NCBI GenBank assembly: GCA_036564195.1
Contig: DATCLA010000157.1
Location: 1 to 8,612, forward strand
Length of the DNA stretch: 8,612 nucleotides
Origin: DATCLA01 sp036564195
GTDB lineage: Bacteria > Bacillota > UBA4882 > UBA8346
Direction: 5' to 3'
Below are positions 6,655 through 8,612 of this stretch, in pieces (positions within the stretch are counted from its first letter, which is position 1; each line of letters begins with the position of its first letter). The notes beneath the pieces were generated by a model. The model had not been told where the DNA came from. It did not search any database and worked only from the letters and a program-made list of their open reading frames with translations. Both the position numbers and the translations under genes were made by a program.

Positions 6655-7464
6655 GTGGCTGTGATTTCCATGAAGCAATTATTGGAAGCAGGCGTGCATT
6701 TCGGTCACCAAACAAGACGTTGGAATCCGAAGATGGCTCAATACATCTTCACTGAGAGGAACGGTATTTATATTATCGACCTCCAAAAAACTGTTAAAAA
6801 AGTGGAAGAAGCCTACAATTTTGCCCGTTCGGTAGTTGAAAACAACGAGATGATTCTGTTCGTTGGCACTAAAAAGCAGGCTCAAGATGCTATCAAGGAA
6901 GAAGCGGAACGTTGCGGTATGCCTTATGTCTCCCAACGGTGGCTGGGCGGTACGCTGACTAATTTTAAAACCATCCGTTCCCGGATTGACCGTTTACGCA
7001 AGATTGAGCAGATGGAACAGGACGGTTCTTTTGAACTGTTACCCAAAAAAGAGGTCTTAGCGATTAATAAAGAACGGATGCGGTTGGAGAAATTTCTTTC
7101 CGGAGTTCGGAATATGCATAAATTGCCGGGTGCAATTTTCATTGTGGACCCGCGCAAAGAGAGCAATGCGGTTGCCGAAGCAATCAAGTTGGGAATTCCG
7201 ACCATCGGTATTGTCGATACCAACTGTGATCCGGATGAGATTGATTATGTAATCCCTGGAAACGACGATGCGATCCGTGCGGTTAAGCTGTTGGCCGGCA
7301 AAATCGCCGATGCGGTTCTTGAGGCCAAACAAGGTGAACAATTATCCGATACGGTAGTTGTTGAAGAAGTAGTGGAAGACGCGGACAATACGGACAACAC
7401 AGACAGCACAGATAACGCAGACGAAGCAGACAATTCCCAGGTTGAACTGGCTGAAGAAATTTAA
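6655..7464 (+). CDS. rpsB: 30S ribosomal protein S2
   Basis: S2 binds late to the 30S subunit and is needed for S1 or mRNA docking near the platform. The 269-residue product shows the S2 signature near the N-terminus (GVHFGHQTRRWNPKM, 13-27), then NGIYIIDLQKT, RWLGGTLTNF, and the second signature (FIVDPRKESNAV followed by LGIPTIGIVDTNCDPD, about 152-184). The conserved body ends near residue 225. The remaining 45 residues are an acidic tail with a D-x-T/A tripeptide repeat, somewhat longer than the shortest S2 proteins, which end soon after the core. The start is GTG. The gene has its own strong promoter and is followed by a hairpin terminator, then by tsf, its usual bacterial partner. Confidence 0.98.
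   Translation: MAVISMKQLLEAGVHFGHQTRRWNPKMAQYIFTERNGIYIIDLQKTVKKVEEAYNFARSVVENNEMILFVGTKKQAQDAIKEEAERCGMPYVSQRWLGGTLTNFKTIRSRIDRLRKIEQMEQDGSFELLPKKEVLAINKERMRLEKFLSGVRNMHKLPGAIFIVDPRKESNAVAEAIKLGIPTIGIVDTNCDPDEIDYVIPGNDDAIRAVKLLAGKIADAVLEAKQGEQLSDTVVVEEVVEDADNTDNTDSTDNADEADNSQVELAEEI
7384..7434 (+). repeat. Degenerate 9-bp tandem repeat coding the acidic S2 tail
   Basis: Five full copies and a partial of a 9-base unit encode Asp-Asn-Thr, Asp-Asn-Thr, Asp-Ser-Thr, Asp-Asn-Ala, Asp-Glu-Ala and Asp-Asn. Copies share GAC or GAT at the first codon and ACA, ACG or GCA at the third. They remain in frame, so copy-number change would alter tail length without breaking the gene. Confidence 0.75.
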
Positions 7465-7472
7465 AGTTTGGG

Positions 7473-7507
7473 GGGTGGGAAGGGGAACCTAATTCCACCC
7501 TTTTTTT
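7473..7507 (+). terminator. Intrinsic terminator or attenuator between rpsB and tsf
   Basis: GGGTGG (7473-7478) pairs with CCACCC (7495-7500). An inner AGG/CCT (7481-7483 and 7488-7490) can close a GGAA tetraloop, and seven T follow directly. It lies 8 bases after the rpsB stop. As tsf has no convincing promoter behind it, partial read-through is likely, setting tsf below rpsB. Confidence 0.85.
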
Positions 7508-7580
7508 CAAGATTAATTTTTACGCTAAAATATTTTCGAAAAAGGGATAAATGGGAAGGATTATTATTAATAAACCTAAA

Positions 7581-7586
7581 AGGAGG
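7581..7586 (+). promoter_or_regulatory. tsf ribosome binding site
   Basis: AGGAGG lies 7 bases before the ATG at 7594. It fixes this start although the frame stays open back to 7468, a stretch that runs through the terminator and encodes nothing like EF-Ts. Confidence 0.9.
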
Positions 7587-7593
7587 ATCATCG

Positions 7594-8526
7594 ATGGCTG
7601 AGATTACCGCTGCCAGTGTGAAGGAGTTACGGGAACGTACTGGAGCCGGCATGATGAATTGTAAAAAGGCCTTAATTGAAAGTAACGGTGATATGGAAAA
7701 GGCAATTGAATATTTGCGCGAAAAAGGGTTGGCTGCCGCAGCCAAAAAAGCAGGCCGGATTGCCGCCGAAGGCCTGGTTCAGGCCTATCTTAGCGACGAT
7801 AAGAAAGTCGGGGTGCTGGTTGAAGTCAATTGTGAAACTGATTTTGCTGCTAAGAACCAGCATTTTCAAAAATTTGCCGTTCAGGTTGCTGATTTAATTG
7901 CCAAGCAGGCTCCTGCGGATATTGATGGTTTAATGCAACTGCAGTTGCCGGAGGGCAATACCGTTGCCGCTACTATTACCGGATTAATCTCGACAATCGG
8001 CGAGAATATAACAGTACGTCGGTTTGTCCGGTTTGAACTTAATACTAATGGTATAGTTGATTATTATATACATATGGGTGGAAAAATTGGGGTTTTGATC
8101 GAATGCAGTACTGTTAAAGCTGAGACAGGATCCAATCCGGAGTTTCTTGCTTTGATTAAAGACTTAGCTATGCAAGTGGCTGCTGCGAAACCGGAGTATC
8201 TAACCAGGCAGCAGGTTCCGGCGGAAGTGGTGGAGAAGGAAAAATCAATCTATAAAGCACAGGCCGTCAATGAAGGAAAGCCGGAAGCAATTGCCGAGAA
8301 GATTACGTTCGGTCGTTTAGAAAAGTTTTATAAGGAAGTTTGCCTGATGGAACAAGTCTTTATTAAAGACAATGATAAATCCGTTACCAAACTGGTCCAG
8401 GAGTTAAATTCCAAACTGGGTGAAAATTTGACAATTACCCGCTTTGCCCGCTTTGAAAAAGGCGAAGGCATCGAAAAGCAGGGTGATGATTTTGTATCTG
8501 AGGTAATGTCTCAGATTAAGGCTTAA
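7594..8526 (+). CDS. tsf: Translation elongation factor Ts
   Basis: EF-Ts releases GDP from EF-Tu in the cytoplasm so that it can be reloaded with GTP. The 310-residue product has an N-terminal UBA-like domain (about 1-55) with the first family signature LRERTGAGMMNCKKAL (12-27). Then comes the second signature EVNCETDFAAKN, whose T82-D83-F84 loop contacts EF-Tu, followed by the two core subdomains and a C-terminal segment with YKAQAVNEGKPEAIAEKI (about 230-247). The length is that of the long form (E. coli 283 aa) rather than the short Thermus type. The gene sits 129 bp after rpsB and probably depends on read-through from the rpsB promoter. No key residue appears to be missing. Confidence 0.98.
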   Translation: MAEITAASVKELRERTGAGMMNCKKALIESNGDMEKAIEYLREKGLAAAAKKAGRIAAEGLVQAYLSDDKKVGVLVEVNCETDFAAKNQHFQKFAVQVADLIAKQAPADIDGLMQLQLPEGNTVAATITGLISTIGENITVRRFVRFELNTNGIVDYYIHMGGKIGVLIECSTVKAETGSNPEFLALIKDLAMQVAAAKPEYLTRQQVPAEVVEKEKSIYKAQAVNEGKPEAIAEKITFGRLEKFYKEVCLMEQVFIKDNDKSVTKLVQELNSKLGENLTITRFARFEKGEGIEKQGDDFVSEVMSQIKA

Positions 8527-8534
8527 ATTTAATT

Positions 8535-8559
8535 AGGGACACGCAAGTGTTCCTTTTTT
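8535..8559 (+). terminator. Intrinsic terminator after tsf
   Basis: An 8-bp stem, AGGGACAC (8535-8542) with GTGTTCCT (8547-8554, one G-T pair), closes a GCAA tetraloop of the stable GNRA type. T residues 8554-8559 follow. It lies 9 bases after the tsf stop and ends the rpsB-tsf transcript. Confidence 0.9.
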
Positions 8560-8612
8560 ATGAATGAAAACCTGTCTGATATTGGTAAAGCTAAGCTGTG
8601 CTGAATGAACAA
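8560..8612. other. Short unannotated right edge
   Basis: These 53 bases after the terminator contain only a 14-codon open frame (8560-8604) without a ribosome binding site. I see no supportable gene or promoter. In many bacteria pyrH comes next, but it is not visible here. Confidence 0.4.

Noticed and set aside
6510..6755. 81-codon open frame overlapping the rpsB promoter and start
   Set aside because: It begins inside the -35 box, upstream of the predicted transcript start, has no ribosome site, and is a shadow of rpsB in another frame.
7384..7434. Short tandem repeat as a CRISPR array
   Set aside because: The unit is 9 bp, degenerate, without spacers, and keeps the S2 reading frame.
7519..7551. 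Possible tsf promoter (TTTACG with GATAAA)
   Set aside because: The spacing is 21 bp and both boxes match only 4 of 6 positions, so it is no better than chance in A/T-rich DNA.
7468..7593. Longer N-terminus for tsf
   Set aside because: The extra frame runs through the intrinsic terminator and the ribosome binding site, and EF-Ts proteins begin at the M-A-E-I-T-A of 7594.
7245..7745. Minus-strand open frames opposite the S2 tail and the rpsB-tsf gap
   Set aside because: Their serine- and leucine-rich products mirror the acidic repeat on the other strand, and none has a promoter or ribosome site.
8560..8604. 14-codon open frame after the tsf terminator
   Set aside because: It starts at the end of the T run, lacks a ribosome binding site, and resembles nothing I recognise.

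Overview
The window looks like chromosomal DNA of a Gram-positive, probably clostridial-grade member of the Bacillota (Firmicutes). This rests on strong AGGAGG ribosome binding sites, a textbook sigma-A promoter with an extended -10, moderate GC content, and an S2 protein whose N-terminus (start V-A-V-I-S-M-K-Q-L-L-E-A-G) is of the type common in that phylum. I cannot name a genus from the sequence alone.

Left part (1-6315): three co-directional genes for extracytoplasmic glycosylation. The first, cut by the left edge, encodes a very large membrane protein. It carries an N-terminal beta-rich, carbohydrate-binding-like module, a first GT-C glycosyltransferase module (ALG6/8- or DUF2029-like motifs), a second lectin- or discoidin-like beta module, and a second GT-C module of the protein O-mannosyltransferase (PMT, GT39) type. 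The second gene is a soluble GT2 enzyme resembling dolichol/polyprenyl-phosphate-mannose (or -glucose) synthases. The third is another GT-C membrane protein with its own N-terminal extracytoplasmic beta domain. The inferred logic is that the GT2 enzyme loads a sugar on polyprenyl phosphate inside the cell and the GT-C modules transfer it to protein or glycan outside. The spacing (20 and 40 bp) fits one operon whose promoter lies upstream of the window.

Middle (6316-6654): a 339-bp AT-rich gap. Its first part holds no gene or convincing terminator that I can see. Its second part holds a strong sigma-A promoter (TTGTCA, 17 bp, TATACT) overlapped by a perfect 10-bp-arm inverted repeat, then a roughly 110-nt leader with small hairpins and a strong ribosome binding site.

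Right part (6655-8526): rpsB (ribosomal protein S2, GTG start, with a repetitive acidic C-terminal tail) and tsf (elongation factor Ts). They are separated by a clear intrinsic terminator or attenuator. A second terminator with a GCAA tetraloop follows tsf. The last 53 bases hold nothing I can support.

The most notable points are the tandem GT-C fusion with two extracytoplasmic beta modules, the palindrome on the -35 box of the rpsB promoter, the terminator between rpsB and tsf, and the D-x-T/A repeat tail of S2. No mobile element, CRISPR array, tRNA or rRNA was found.
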